A stretch of DNA of 64,000 nt from Pterobdella sp. o SKG-2022. Its lineage: Eukaryota; Annelida; Clitellata; Hirudinida; Piscicolidae. The position numbers were made by a program, and so were the translations under genes. The DNA is taken from positions 17,958,674-18,022,673 of the forward strand of contig OZ038322.1 in the NCBI GenBank assembly GCA_964035795.1, written 5' to 3'. Below, piece after piece: positions 49,459 through 60,800 of this stretch (within the stretch, counting starts at the first letter, position 1; each line of letters starts with the position of its first letter). Below the pieces are notes generated by a model. It did not search any database and was not told the DNA's origin. It worked only from the letters and a program-made list of their open reading frames with translations.

Positions 49459-52400
49459 ATGATCATGCAGACAAAAGCTCAAGTAACTAGACTCCATGAA
49501 TTTCACATCTCAAAAGGAGGTCGAATGGTAGATTTTGTAGGATGGAACATGCCATTGCATTATGCTGATCTTTCTCATACTCAGTCTCATCTTTATACTA
49601 GGTTCATAGTTAGATAATATTCTTTTCATCAAAATGCAAATGTAAATTTATAATCTTAGGGAAAAAGCTTCTTTGTTCGATGTTTCCCATATGCTTCAAA
49701 CAAAAATTTTTGGTAAAGATAGAGTCAAATTCTTTGAAAGTCTTATTGTTGGTGATTTGGAAGAATTACCTGAAGACCAGTAATGAACATGAGTTTTCTA
49801 AAAAATTTTATTCAGATGCATATATTTTAAATGATGTGCTCAATCATTTCAGTTCTATGTTGAGTTTGATGGTAAATGACAAAGGAGGAATAATCGATGA
49901 CCTTGTGGTCACAAAAACCTCTTCTGATCACTTGTATGTGGTTTCAAATGCAGGCTGTGCTGAAAAAGATTTTAAACACATGAAGGTAAAAAATCATATT
50001 TTTCTTTGAATGTTTTAATCATTGATTATGCTCATAACTTCAAAAATTTGGACACTTGAACTTTCAGGATAAGTGCACTCAGTTTACAGCTGAAGGCCAT
50101 GACATCAAGTTAGAAAAGATTGATGCATCTCTAGTTGCAGTGCAAGGTTACATGTTCTTTTTAGATTCAAGCATGAAACTTTCAATATTGAGCAAAGAAA
50201 TTTGTTGAAATATTCATTTGTATTTCAATTCAAAAATATTTGTGTTCTAAAATTTTTTTCATAAACACAAATCTATTTATTTTTTACTTTCTATTTTAAT
50301 TTAATTTGCATGTTTTAAGTAAATTTTTAAGCAAGTGTACAAGAAAATAAATCTGACAAAGCTAATGGACTTTTTACTTTTTTTGCATGAAGGGACCTTG
50401 GTCTAAAGCAATAACTTCAACAATTTAGATTTATTGTCATTATTTGTATAGCCCAAAGTTTTGAAAGGTGGCAGAAAGAATTATTGTATGAATGTTTTTT
50501 TTAGAACTTGCGAGACTTTTTAAGGTAAAGTTATGGACGTAAAGTTAGCGAAAGAGAGTTCCATAGACAAGATAAATGTAGAAAATACAACTTGAAAATA
50601 ACTTCATGGCTGATGTAGTCGATCAGAATTTAAAAATCTAAGTTTGTCGATATTTATAATCAGAATAAAAACACAAATATGCGGCTTGAACAAGCCTAAA
50701 ATGTAAATTGAGATCTGACAAACATGAAGTCGTTCTAACTAGGGTTTTAATTTAGTAGGTTTTAAGAGAACCAAGAGTTGAGAGCGGTAAAACAATAAGG
50801 TTTATAGAAAATAGGTTTAAAATCTAGCTAAGGAACGTTAGAGAAAAGGGTGATGTTGCCAGCAAACTGATGGGCTAACAGGCAATGTTATTGAATGATG
50901 TCAAGGATGGTAGATGAATGGAAGTAAGAAAGAATAAGCTCCGGGAAGGATCCTTGCGGAACACTTAAGTTTAGTATTGAAAAAAAAAGAAAATTTGTTT
51001 GTTTTACCAAGTCAAGTACGTTGAAAAACGTTTTTTATTTGGTTAATGTTTTTCATTTTCAAAATTTTAATCTTTTTTTCTGTATAATGCTTTTTGACAC
51101 AACATGGTAATGAAATATTTCTTCGAAATGCAAATTTTCATAATTTACCCAAATACATTCTATAAATTTTTGTTTATTTATATAAATTTTTTAGCCATTA
51201 TTCGAGAAACTTTCAGACTTAATATTTGATCGTTTATTATTTATACAACGCTCAAGAAACTGTTTCAAACCACAACAGGACCTTCAGCTGCCAGTGTTTT
51301 GCAGAAACAAACTGATCTTGATCTTACAAAAATGCCTTTCATGACCTCCAAAATAGGAAGGTTATTCGACGTTGAGGGTGTCAGGTTCACAAGATGCGGG
51401 TACACTGGGGAAGATGGTTTCGAGGTTTAAACCGATTCATTGTTCTTTAGTGAATTCATGCTTAAATGATTTTCATTTCGAATATTGAAAATTTTTTTTA
51501 ATAGTTGTGCGTTCCAAACGATTCTGCTGTGTATCTGACGGAATTGCTACTTGAAGCTGAAAATGAAACGATTAAGTAATTTTTCGAAAAATTTTTTATG
51601 TAAAATAAAAATATTTTTTTCAAGCTTTTATTGAATATTTGATATTATATTATTTGAACATGTAGTTTTTGAATACCATTATAATTTTCCAAGCTTAAAA
51701 AGAATATTCAAAATAAAAACACTTTTCTAAGTGCATTAAATTTCATGAAGCTTCCCTAAGTCGAAATCATTTTTATTAAGTTATGTGTACAAGCACCATT
51801 TGATAATGTGAACTCGACTTACGAAAATTTTGCAAAGTTCAATACACTTTAAAATATTGCTTTTTCATATTTCGATTATAACTTGGTATATGTGAATCTT
51901 AAAAAAAACGACAGTATTAGAATTTTTTGTTGAGACAAAGCTTTTCGATATTTTATCTATATAATCATCAGGTAACTAATATTAGTTATAATATAGAAAA
52001 TATACCGAGTTTCGTCTCAGTAAAAAATGCAAATGTTATCGTTTTTTTAATTCACATTTTCGAGGCTAATTGTTCACAAAACTTAGTATACATCTCTATA
52101 GTTGTTTATTAAATTTTTTACAGACTTGCAGGATTAGCAGCAAGAGACAGTTTGAGGTTAGAAGCAGGCTTGTGTCTGTACGGCAATGACATCGCTGAAA
52201 ATACTACTCCCGTTGAGGCTGCTTTGACTTGGACAATTGGTATATTTCATTTTTTTTATGTTTTAAATGTATATTCTATAAGAAATTTTTTTAATTATTA
52301 TTTTTTTTAGGAAAGCGACGTAGAAGAACAAAAGATTTTCCTGGATCTCCAATTATTTTAAAGCAGTTGAAAGAGAAACCAGCTCGCAAAAGAATTGGAA

Positions 52401-52695
52401 TTGTTTCTACTGGGCCTCCTGCAAGAGGTTAATTTGCTTAAACAAGAATTTGCATAAATTAATTTCTATATCATTCACAGCACAAGCTTTGATTTACGAT
52501 AAAACTGGGGAGAAACAATTAGGAGAAGTAACTAGTGGAATTCCGTCACCAGTGCTCAACAAGAACATAGCGATGGCGTATGTTGAATCGTCAGTTGATA
52601 AAGATGCCGAGTTGACAATTGAAGTTAGAAGAAAAAAGTACCCTTGTGTCGTAACCAAAATGCCTTTTGTTCCTACGAGATATTTCAAAAAATGA
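49459..52695 (+). CDS. AMT: aminomethyltransferase, T protein of the glycine cleavage system
   Basis: Nine exons (49459-49601, 49660-49779, 49853-49985, 50068-50146, 51279-51424, 51505-51575, 52124-52239, 52311-52427 and 52481-52695) join in phase into 379 residues. Blocks are characteristic of Gcv[58 protein letters not shown] with [59 protein letters not shown] and the C-terminal [17 protein letters not shown] end. The enzyme passes the methylene unit of the lipoamide-bound aminomethyl group to tetrahydrofolate in mitochondria. The chosen start gives [15 protein letters not shown], with almost no presequence; an in-frame TAA immediately precedes this ATG, so any targeting peptide must come from an upstream exon. 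Intron 4 (1.1 kb) contains repeat-like sequence and intron 6 holds a foldback element. Confidence 0.92.
50450..50970. repeat. interspersed-repeat-like segment in AMT intron 4
   Basis: The segment is less A+T-rich than its surroundings and is not coding. It contains GAAAGAGAGTTCCATAGACAAG and the A/G-rich stretch around GGATGGTAGATGAATGG, similar in style to the segment at 20120-20340. It is probably a decayed interspersed repeat inserted in the intron; family unknown. Confidence 0.35.
51741..51839. repeat. foldback MITE-like element in AMT intron 6
   Basis: The left arm TTTCATGAAGCTTCCCTAAG runs on to TCGA. The right arm (ATTTGATAATGTGAACTCGA, then CTTACGAAAATTTTGCAAAG) is its imperfect inverted repeat. 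Same family as 56202-56295; more decayed. Confidence 0.6.
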
Positions 52696-52973
52696 ACTTT
52701 GTGATTCAAACTTACCTTAGTTGCCCATGATATTTTCTATACGAACTATACAAGAATAATGTATACCTATACAAGTGACATTAATCGCATGATCGTACGT
52801 GTAATTATATTTTTTGCAATTGTTGTTATTAAAAATTTTGCCCTAAACAAAGTGCTTTCTCATAGATATTTTTGTATTTTTTGTTTAGCTAACAAAAATT
52901 TTTTAAATGTTTTTGCATTTATAGTTGACGCCACTTTTAAAATTTACATAAATAATAAACTAATCAAAATTCA

Positions 52974-54647
52974 ATGTCTCTTTCTTTCGACGATCGTATT
53001 TTAGGTGAAAAGGTTGACTATTATTGCAGTAGTAGTGAGAGTGATGGTTACGAGTCGTGTGATGAATTTGAAGATTGTAAAGAAGAACGAAATACTCAAG
53101 TTACAACAAAAGATGCTTTGAATAATGATGGAGCTCCTAATGTAACTTTATTTATTTTATAATTGGTTATGTTGAGTTGTTATTGTTTATAATTTTTTTT
53201 TTAAAACTAATAAGACTGGACCGAAAGGAGTAGTAGAAGACTGGAGACGTTATAAAAAACTGGAAAATGAAAAAAGAGAAGAAGCCAATCAAGAAAGATT
53301 GCTTCTTGCAAAGAAACTAGCTATTACCTGTCGAACAAATGTTAGAAATAATTTTAAAATTTTGATAATTAAACTTTAAAAACATCAATTAAGGATTCAC
53401 ACATTTATTTAAAAAAAAGCTATAATTTTCGATAAGTATAGCCTTGTCATAAAACGTTTAATTGCTATACAAAAGTAGAGACAACAAACACAAATTATTT
53501 ATTAAATGACATTTATCTATTTATTAAAAGTTTTTTGTAAGACTAGCTTACATTATCACTTGATAATGTAAGCTAGCCTTCATCTGCTATACAAAACATA
53601 CATAAGAAAATTTTGGTTACAGCATTTGCTTTTTCCAGGCTAAAGATGAAGAAGAAAAAAAGAAAGATGAAAAATTTGTTGAAGAAATGGAAGAAAATTT
53701 AGAAGATTTTGATGAAGAGTTCATTAAACTTTATAGAATGAAACGCATAGAAGCTTTAAGATCAAAAATGGATACTTTGTTAGTTTTCTTTCATAAATTT
53801 TTTTTGAAATTACTTGATAATTCAGAAATATGAAACTATCAGCCATAAAATTTTAGACCAAAATTTGGGAAAGTGATTGAATTGAACAAAATATCTTTTG
53901 TGGATGCTATAGACAAAGAAAACCCTCAGACTACTATTGTTATTCACATTTACAGACAAGTGAGATAAATAAAATATAAAAATAACTGTATTGAAGATAT
54001 AAAAATTAATTTAAATTTTTATGAAAACCATTTTTAGGGTATCAAAGCTTGTAACCAAATGGCGAAATGCTTTGGAGTTTTATCAACAAACCTTCCAATT
54101 GTTAAGTTTTGCTCTTTAGAAGCCTCCCAAGTGCAACTTAGCATTCAATTTGTAAGTATTCATGGGATCATATGGTTCTTTATGTTACTACTATGCAAGA
54201 GTGATACAAATTTAGTATATTACTTTTTATAAGTTTATTATTTTCTTAGTAATTTAAGTTTTTCAAACATAATTGAAATGATGCAAAACTATGACATTAT
54301 TTTTATTTGATTATAAATTTAATCATGAAAAAATTAAATTTTTGCCACTGTTTTCAGTCAATAAGTGGAGTACCAGCTATATTAGTGTATAAAGGAGGAG
54401 AACTTCTAGGAAATTTTGTAAAGCTAAAAGATGAGTTTGGAGATGAATTTACTGCTTCTGATGTTGAATCTTTTCTTGTTGAGTGAGAACTTTGTCATTT
54501 TTCATTATACGAAATATATGTCTAAATTATTTTTTACTTGAAAGACATGGGTTGTTACCAGACGATTCATCTCAATTTATGGGATCAACTATCAAAAGTG
54601 GCTTTTCTTATAAAAAGAACACTACAGATTCCAGCGATGATGATTGA
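52974..54647 (+). CDS. PDCL: phosducin-like protein (PhLP1/PDCL)
   Basis: Seven exons (52974-53141, 53215-53340, 53639-53778, 53857-53959, 54038-54151, 54358-54482 and 54545-54647) join in phase into 292 residues, near the 301 of human PDCL. The start MSLSFDDRILGEKVDYYCSS leads into an acidic region. The Gbeta-gamma-binding helix TGPKGVVEDWRRYKKLE follows, then a charged coiled segment (DEEEKKKDEKFVEEMEE). The thioredoxin-fold domain has PIVKFCSLEASQVQLS, GVPAILVYKGGELLGNFVKL and FGDEFTASDVESFLVEHGLL. The C-terminus is acidic (DSSDDD), as in PhLP1, where a similar tail is phosphorylated by CK2. PhLP1 works with the chaperonin CCT to assemble Gbeta-gamma dimers. It starts 278 bp after AMT on the same strand. 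Confidence 0.92.
53543..53576. repeat. perfect 16-bp inverted repeat (hairpin) in PDCL intron 2
   Basis: CTAGCTTACATTATCA is followed by CT and then TGATAATGTAAGCTAG, a perfect palindrome with a 2-base loop. The TGATAATGT core is the internal motif of the foldback family, so this may be a minimal deletion derivative. Confidence 0.75.
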
Positions 54648-54798
54648 AATTTTTTTTTTATTAATAAATCCAATTCTATTTTGTGATTTTCAACTAATTA
54701 TGTATGCTTTCCAATTTTTCGGTGTAAAATATAATAAATGGCTTTTCTAATAAATTAACTTTTAGTTATTTTTTTGTAAATCTTCATAAAACCTAAAA

Positions 54799-56500
54799 AT
54801 GACCGAATGGTTTCAAAAAGAAATAACTTTAAAGCAAAAAGCAAGAGGATGTCATTTAATAACCGATGAAATTGCTAAAATAAAAGAAGTATCCGATATC
54901 AAAATAGGCTTATGCCATGTACATAGTGAGTGTAAATTGCGCTCCGTTGAATTTTGAGTGATTTAATAGTTCATTTTAATTCATTTCGCAGTAAAACACA
55001 CCACTGCCAGTTTATGCTTAAATGAGGTTATTTAATCTCATCCTCCATATTTTACTCTTTGTTATGTTGTGTTTTCATGGAGAGCACATAATGTATGAAT
55101 GTTTCATGAGACAGAGAATTGTTGAATAATATATATTTGTAGCATGATTTATTGCGTTATTCAATTTATGATGTTTTTTATTAACACACAGAATTGGGAT
55201 ACTGATGTTAGGTATATTATGGACTTTTATTGTTATTTTCAAATTAAGTTATGAATAATTTTAATGTTTCAACAGAGATGACATGGAAACCATGTTGAAC
55301 AAACTAGTGCCAGAGGTGAGTAAGACATTTGTTTCATATATAATAATTATGTAATTTACATTAATTTTTAAAATATTATTCACAGAGTATGCCATTCAAA
55401 CACATTTTAGAAGGACCAGATGATATGGTAGTACTTAATTGAGTAACATATTTGTTTCAAAGTCTGAACCATGGTGAAACTATCAATTAATTCTTTTCAG
55501 CCAAGTCATGCTAAATCAGCCTTGTTAGGAAGTAGTGTAACAATACCTTTAACCGATGGAAGGTTGAACTTGGGGCAATGGCAGGGACTCTGGCTATGTG
55601 AACATCGAAATCATGGAGGTTTGCTATTATTTTTCTGAATTAAACTAGAATATTTTGAGTTGTATATAAATTTTCAAAGTGAACAGCTTTGAATAATTTT
55701 TTAGCTAAATGATTACTTTACAATTATGGCAAGTTTTATTCTCAGTTCAAAATTTTAAAAATTTGACTTTTTTATTTTTTATTTTACTTAATCTGAATTC
55801 GAGAATATCTTTTAATGCATTAGAATCAGCAAAATCTTAATTCGTTTTTTAGAAACTCTTAAATTGCGCACATTGTCATGAGAATTTTTGGAAAGAACAT
55901 TGATGAAGTTAAACGACTATTTTAATTTCTCGGGCCAAACGTAAATATTTAAATGAAACACTTTTAGAAGTTTTTTTTATTCCACGAAGCTTTTCGTAAG
56001 ACCATATCTTCGATTATTTGGTCAAGCCGTAATTATTACTGATAGACCTAGTTAAAAAGCTTCGTAAATCTAATTATAATCATTCAACAATGAAAAATTT
56101 TTGTAACTCATTTGAAAAACCATCAAATTGACAATGGTCTAAAGCTTCTAAAGATTTATCAATATACATTTACATATAAATCAGTCTTCAAACTTATTTG
56201 ATTTCACGAAACTTTTTTAAGTCGAACGCACATTATCAAGTGTTTAAATACATCATTTGATAATGTAGGTTCCACTTACGAAATACTTCGTGAAACTCAA
56301 TAAACTTATTCAACTACTTTAACTATTTGTCATATGTCATTGTTTTAGTTAAGGGCAATTTTTAATTCATTCTAATAAGTACTAATTCGGGTATTTAAAA
56401 ATCAGAATAAAAATTTTAAAAAATTAATTTTTTAAAAACTGTAATATCGATTCCAGGTAGTAGAAAGCTTGTAGTCACGATTCAGGGGAAAACACGCTGA
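54799..56500 (+). CDS. YjbQ/UPF0047 family protein
   Basis: Seven exons (54799-54925, 54992-55026, 55192-55211, 55276-55315, 55386-55427, 55501-55618 and 56457-56500, stop TGA) join in phase into 141 residues, the usual length of the family. The product runs [77 protein letters not shown] and [17 protein letters not shown], with VVTIQGK at the end. The His of HTTASL and the EHRNHGG pair are the conserved putative active-site residues. Bacterial YjbQ shows thiamine-phosphate synthase side activity; the animal role is not known. Six spliceosomal introns exclude bacterial contamination. It starts 151 bp after the PDCL stop. The last intron (838 bp) carries two foldback elements. Confidence 0.9.
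55979..56072. repeat. foldback MITE-like element 1 in YjbQ intron 6
   Basis: The left end ATTCCACGAAGCTTTTCGTAAG is mirrored by AAAAAGCTTCGTAA at the right. The middle contains CGATTATTTGGTCAAGCC. Arms are imperfect. Same family as the next two elements. Confidence 0.55.
56202..56295. repeat. foldback MITE-like element 2 in YjbQ intron 6
   Basis: The left arm TTTCACGAAACTTTTTTAAG continues TCGAACGCACATTATCAAGT. The right arm ATTTGATAATGTAGGTTCCA continues CTTACGAAATACTTCGTGAAA. The arms are inverted repeats of about 40 bp with scattered mismatches and a short A+T-rich loop. Confidence 0.75.
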
Positions 56501-57673
56501 AATCTTGTTTGTGATGGATGTGTTTTGGGGAATTTCATCATTCAACAATAAAAATTAATTTTTTTACTAATAAATTTCAAAATCTTCAAGTAAAACTGCA
56601 GCAGACGTAAACCAATCAAAATTTTAAAATGCTTTTGAGTTACCAATTTCTACAAAAGTCAGTAAAATAAGTCAATAAAAATTCCCAAAGTTCATTTCAA
56701 CAAATGTAAAATTTTCATCAAGATAATGGACCAATAAAACAAAAGCCTCAACCGATGAGAACCCTTTACGTTTTAAGTTTAAAATACTAATAACCAACAT
56801 GTAAAAATGTTTGAATTAGATACAACAATAAAAATATTATACATAATGAAATGTGTAGTAATGAAAAAATTGCACAAATCAATAAGATTATAGCTTTAAA
56901 ACATTTGTACCAATAAATAAGGATTTTGTGCCGTGACTTTAAATTGAATCTCTACCGATCTACATTTACCGTTCTAAATGCTTGAGTGATATTTCATCTT
57001 GGAAAAAAATTATTGATATTTGATTAAGGGAAGAATATCATTGATAATTCATTAAGGGAAATGTACCACTAAAACTGTTTTATCTGTTCGGAAAAAAAAT
57101 ATTTTCTTCCAAATAGCAAAACGAAAAAAAATTATAGAATGCCTACAAAAGTAATAAAGTTTCACTGAATCTTCTTGAAATGATTGATACACATTGTTAT
57201 AAAGACTGATGTAAAAAGTAATTACAATGAAAACGTGAAATTCTAGAAAAATAGGCCACCACTCGCCCGTTGTGAAGTTTTCATGGAATGCACTATGAAT
57301 GTCTATATCAAACAGCGTAAAGCAACATCATTTCTTGGTGAAACTAAACGTATATAACCGGTTGATTTGTTCATTAGCGATGGAAGCCGAAAACTGAAAA
57401 AATCCTATTGAAAAACTATGATATATTTTGAACCAATTTGCCTAGTGCGTCTAAATTTATTGAAAGTTTATCACTAAGTCTTTTGTCTCTCTATGCAGAA
57501 ATCTCTTTCCAAGTCTAGATTCAATTTTACATGAAATTCTATTTTTCAACCTTTTCGCTTTTAGATAAGTTAGATGCTCTAAGAAGCTTAAATGAATCAA
57601 AATGCTGATCCATCAATCCACGTTCAAATAAGATATGAAGAATTAACGATTTATCAAACACTTTTATTAATTG
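56501..57673. other. spacer downstream of the YjbQ gene
   Basis: A+T-rich sequence with no coding signal on either strand. It lies between the convergent YjbQ-family and HCN genes. Confidence 0.45.
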
Positions 57674-57772
57674 AATAATAACACGAAGCTTTTCGTAATT
57701 TTTTTTACAAACTTCCAAGTTTGCATACTTGATAATGTGAGTTCAACTAACGAAAAGTTTCGTGTTATTATT
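57674..57772. repeat. foldback MITE-like element 3, best preserved copy
   Basis: The left arm AATAATAACACGAAGCTTTT continues CGTAA (57674-57698). The right arm (57748-57772) reads TAACGAAAAGTTTCGTGTTA then TTATT. The two 25-bp ends match as inverted repeats at 23 positions. The internal TTGATAATGTGAGTTCAA motif is shared with the other copies. With about 50 bp between arms and no ORF, it is non-autonomous. Confidence 0.8.
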
Positions 57773-57859
57773 TAGTTATAAAAGTGTCATATAAAATCGT
57801 TTTTTGTTAATATGTTAGTTTAGTTAAATATAAACAATTAATTAAAATTATTTTTTATT

Positions 57860-60800
57860 TCATTTCAATGTATCATTGAAAGGTTTTTGAGTCAAACAAG
57901 AAGAGCTTGTGATAGTTGGTAATGTGTTGATGTTTTGAAATAGAGATTCTCTTGTAGTAACAGGAATGATACTTGGGACCACAGCCACCATTGGAATAAT
58001 ACTTGGGACCATCGGGACTACAGGTTGGGTATCGATGGTTTGTACATTAACTTAATTTATTACGTTAAAGCTATCGTTAGCTGCATGAATTGAAACAATT
58101 TAATTGTTACTGTTGTTGAGATTTTTGTTGAATATCGCCTTAATGGATTCAGCATAAGAAGGTATTTTTTCATTAATACTTTTATTTTTTTCACTTTTGT
58201 TAAATTCTGTACTTTCAAAAAACTCAGGTTCGTTTTCGAAGTAATCTGAGTTACACTTTTTGCTTTTCGTGAAAATATTTTTTCTTCTTTTTTCGCTTTT
58301 ATTATACAGTTTTTTAATATTAGAGAAACCATAAGAATTGGAAGTTTTCCGGTATTCATCATTACCATCAACACTAGTTGAAAGGTTAAACGGCGCGCCA
58401 CGCATGAATTTTGGAGAGGATTGTGTTGAGTAGTTATCTTTTTGAGTTGAAGAACGTTTTAAAGGAGAAATGCGATTAAAAAAAGAATGGCACGAAAGAC
58501 GGTGTGAATTGAAACGTGATGATGTTGGTGCCTTGGGGTCTTTGGCATCGTCTTCATCACTACTACTGCTACTATTACTACTACTACAATTGGGAGTATT
58601 TTTACTAATATTATATTGTTCATTCGGGATGATTTTATTTACATCTGTTTTATTTTCGTCACTTTTTTCCATTATTCTGGTATCGTTTTTATCATCTTCG
58701 CTATCTGAATTTTGATATATTTTATCTTCATTACATGTTCTTATTTTTCGAATTTTCGAAATGAAATTTCTCAGTTTCTATAACTGCTATTGACAGAAGA
58801 ACATTTCTGTTTTCTAAATAAATCCCAACGAAATTTTTCAAGAAAAAAATAATTCGAACCTTTTAAAGATTGAGCGTCTGTTTTTTTTTCATGACATTGT
58901 ACCTTCATTTTGAGCGTTTCCATGCGTTTCTTGGCCACTTCTTCGAGGTGGTGATGCACCTGAGATGTTTATTTTCTCATCAACAATTTTTCAACACTTT
59001 AAAAGTTCAACATCGTTAAAAAGTTTATATATTAATTTAATGATTAAAATTTTCAATTAATATTCAACAAAAAAGCTCGACAGTACCTCAGGGTAGTTTG
59101 CAAGAACCTTTCTGAAGTGACCAGAAGACAAAGAGAAAAGGTTGCAATAAGACTTCGCCACAACACTCGCCACTCTCTTCTCGTTGCGTAGAAGGCATAT
59201 TTCTTTAAAAAAAATTCAATTTTATACAATAGTATTTGTGCCTTCAAGAGTTTCGTGAGAGTAGAGTTCAATGACGTCGTTAAAGCTCTTTTGGTTTATT
59301 TATGGCTTTTAAAAAATTATAAAAGTTTAATCCTTCTATTCTGAAGATGTTTTTTTATGATAAAAATTTTTTATATATTTAAATTTTAATATTTGAAGTA
59401 TTTCCTTTATGAAAGAAGCTCTCTTAGTACTTTATTTTATAAAGGTTTTCTGTGTAAATAAAATTTACTTCATTTCTACTCACTTTATATATACGGTTGT
59501 TAATAATTCAGAAACATTAAACAAATAAAAATATCAATTACACTTGACTTTTCACCTATGCGTTTGAATAATACTCGCTAGCGCTTTCTAAAACTGATTA
59601 TTTAGCTATAAACTATGCAAATATTCATTTTCCACCATTATTTTTTTTTGAATGAATAGTTTCATAAAAAACACATTCATAAAAACTTCAAGTTTAAAAA
59701 CTTGGAAAAATTAACAGAAATGTCAAAAACTTAAAAAACACTTAAGAAACTAAGCCGAAATTTCGCCAATTACAATTTTATAATGGAATAATGAATTCAA
59801 AAAACTATATTAAAAGCTATAAGAAATTTAGATATTAAATAACATTGATAACTAATTTTAAAATGAATTTTTGCTTAAAAATTCTAATCAACGAAACCTG
59901 TAAACGTATATTTCAACTTGCATTTCACACCACTATTTTAGTATTTAATTAGAAGTTTTTTCCATTGATACTGAAAAAATTCAAGAAAAAGTAATTTCTC
60001 GGTTTGAAGTTTATTTGATATATTTTTTCGATTAAACTTGCCAATGTAAAACTGGACCTCCGTTTTTTTTGAAAAAATTCAGAACTAAAAACTGTAACAA
60101 GACATTATAAATTGGAAAAAATAAATTTTCCGAATTTGCATATAACGTTTGTAAATTTCCTTTCACGCAGCGTCAAACAGTCCGAACAACCAAAAAACAT
60201 GGTTTAATTACAACTAGCATCATGTGGTCCCAAACTCAAAAGCGAAAAAACTGCGTTATAGTGGTTAACACAAACCTCCAAAATAAGCTCCTTTCTTCAG
60301 CTTGGCAATAGACACTCCACATTCACTGACCACTTCTACATGCCCTTCCTAAAGGAATATGTTTCAGCTGTTGCAGTCATCAATTTTGCACTGACAATCA
60401 GTTACCATTATTCAAATTTTTAGTCGATTTCGTTAATTTTTAATAGTTTCTTTAATTTTTTATTTTATTAACTTTGCTATTATCTAAGGAAATTCTCCGG
60501 TAAACGTTACAACGATGGTGTCTAATGGCGAACATCATGCATAATTTAAGATTAGGTTACATTTCAACATTAGCCCGTGTCACATTTTGTCTCTCAACAC
60601 ATATTAGTATAAATTGCTAAAAACCAACCTGAATGAAGTACATTTTTCTGCCTATGGAGTTCTGCTTCACTATCACGTCTTTCGGCTGATACACCTCAAA
60701 CTGCAGCTTTGATATCACCTACAATGGTGCCGTAAAGAATTGCTAAAACTTTATCAGTGATATTAACTAATGTGAAGTATTGGTAAAAAATTTTCTAATA

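Noticed and set aside
58470..58715. Plus-strand frame rich in Leu and Ser (81 codons)
   Set aside because: It is antisense of the Ser/Asp-rich HCN tail; the poly-Leu run mirrors the serine codons.
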